Below are positions 62,881-64,000 of a stretch of 64,000 nt of DNA, one piece after another. Each line of letters opens with the position of its first letter. Position 1 is the stretch's first letter. The stretch spans positions 20,193,001 through 20,257,000 of the forward strand of contig JAJNNQ010000018.1 of the NCBI GenBank assembly GCA_027886175.1. Direction: 5' to 3'. The position numbers and the translations under genes are program-made. This DNA is from Phylloscopus collybita. Lineage: Eukaryota > Chordata > Aves > Passeriformes > Phylloscopidae. The notes beneath the pieces are model-generated. The model made no database searches and was not told the DNA's origin. It was given only the letters and a program-made list of their open reading frames with translations.

Positions 62881-64000
62881 CTAAGGACTTGCTGGGGTTT
62901 TACTGTACTGTTTGTACACTGACTTCCATCCCAACATGGGTGTTCCATCCTTGCCCATTGCTGTATTGTGGGTCTGGGCCCCAGCTGGCAATGCTACTGC
63001 CCCTCCCTGCTTGCTATCACACTTAGCTTCTGTCTCCCCTTAACTTAATTAACTACTGCTCAGTGCAGCCCCATGAATGTCTTGAGGCTTATCCCAAGGC
63101 TAAGGACAGGACCTCAATGAATGTTTTCAAGTACTTTTTGTACCATTCTTCATGGATCTCATTCCCTCCTTTGGAAGATCTTTTGCACCACCATTGCATT
63201 TAGAGCAGGCAGCTTTCCTTCAATCTCCCAAGATTGCCCTCAGGTGGCAGCTACAGCCTGGAGTTTCAGTAACAGCTGCTGGACCATACTGGGACAAAAA
63301 GATGGTTTGGACACATTAGTCCACTTCCTGGGTCGTTAGGGCACACTAACCATTTTGACCCTAGTCATGGCTGAAAATGTCGGCTTTCTGCAAAGAGGTA
63401 CAGACAAGAAATAAACCAACCACTGAGCCTTCTCAAAGCCTGCTGAAGTGTTGCCAGACTCGCTGAAGGAAGACAAAGTCTCCTTTGTCCTTTGCTTGCC
63501 CTGGTTTCTCATTAAGTCCTAAGAAGTAGAACAGCAATGGAAGAGTCACATAGAGTACTCAGCTAAGCTTAAACAAGGAATCAAGAACCCAGGAAGGGAT
63601 AACCAAGCGTTTTGTGATTTGTGAGTTCCCCTGAGGTGTCCAGTGATAGATGGAAGGTTTACAGTTATCAGGGTAGGGCAGACCTTGTGTCCTGAATATC
63701 GATCCCCACTTGCTTGAGAATAAATTGTGCTATAAATCTACAGATTCTCTGCCTTTTGCATGCTCAGCAAAGGTACACACTGAAGAGAGGAAGCATGAGC
63801 AGGAAACTAAGAAGAGAATGGAGCATCTGAATTAAAAAATCTGCTTGAAAATAATTTCAAGCAGCTTCTCCATCCTCCCCTCTAAACATTTTAAGTGTAT
63901 TAATGCAGTAATTAACAGTAGAGAAAGAGAATATTCCCCAGGCACATATGACAAACCATTCACATTACTGAAGAGGAAGAAAAGGTGCTGTAGCATGCAT
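62881..64000. other. somewhat GC-richer noncoding DNA
   Basis: Composition is more balanced than in the rest of the window, particularly at 62900-63500. Frames do not exceed about 72 codons. I recognise no repeat family, exon or RNA gene. Sequence continues past the window end. Confidence 0.45.

Overview
This window looks like AT-rich avian nuclear DNA that lies between genes or inside very long introns. No reading frame exceeds about 155 codons. I see no complete protein-coding gene, no rRNA or functional tRNA, no CRISPR array and no operon-like layout. The recognisable content is a vertebrate repeat landscape: several CR1 LINE fragments in both orientations, ERV-type LTR fragments, one tRNA-headed SINE with a CR1-like tail, and many simple repeats. 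CR1 dominance points to a bird or other sauropsid. The SINE at 38488-38650 has a tRNA-Ile-like head joined to a CR1 3' tail, the architecture of the passerine TguSINE1 family, so a songbird is the best guess. All family names come from recognition by eye, not from a database search.

Layout. From 1 to 11.3 kb the DNA is AT-rich and mostly unrecognised, with a (TTG)n repeat, a 33-base T run and weak exon-like signals. A GC-richer unidentified block lies at about 11.4-12.0 kb, followed by a decayed MIR-like SINE at 12.3-12.4 kb. A minus-strand CR1 fragment at 18.0-18.5 kb abuts an A/C-rich simple repeat. Long GTTT/GGTT and AAAC tracts occur at 22.9-23.1 and 24.2-24.3 kb. A GC-rich island at 28.2-28.7 kb carries a run of 20 G. 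Plus-strand CR1 3' ends lie at 32.6-32.8 and 46.5-46.8 kb, a minus-strand one at 47.2 kb, and the SINE at 38.5 kb. Two tail-to-tail LTR fragments of one ERV family lie at 54.1-55.4 kb. A 0.8-kb minus-strand CR1 lies at 57.7-58.5 kb, and an older, more decayed one at 59.6-60.3 kb. A degenerate tandem array with a period near 170 bp occupies 62.2-62.9 kb.

A few short segments have the form of internal exons, with a good acceptor, an open frame and a good donor. The best are 42634-42696 and 5546-5630 on the plus strand. None could be assigned to a gene and pseudo-exons are common in DNA like this, so they are low-confidence candidates. No new gene system is evident. The items most worth checking are the tandem array, the inverted LTR pair, the G20 island, the SINE, the recurrent GTTT/AAAC tracts and the candidate exons.
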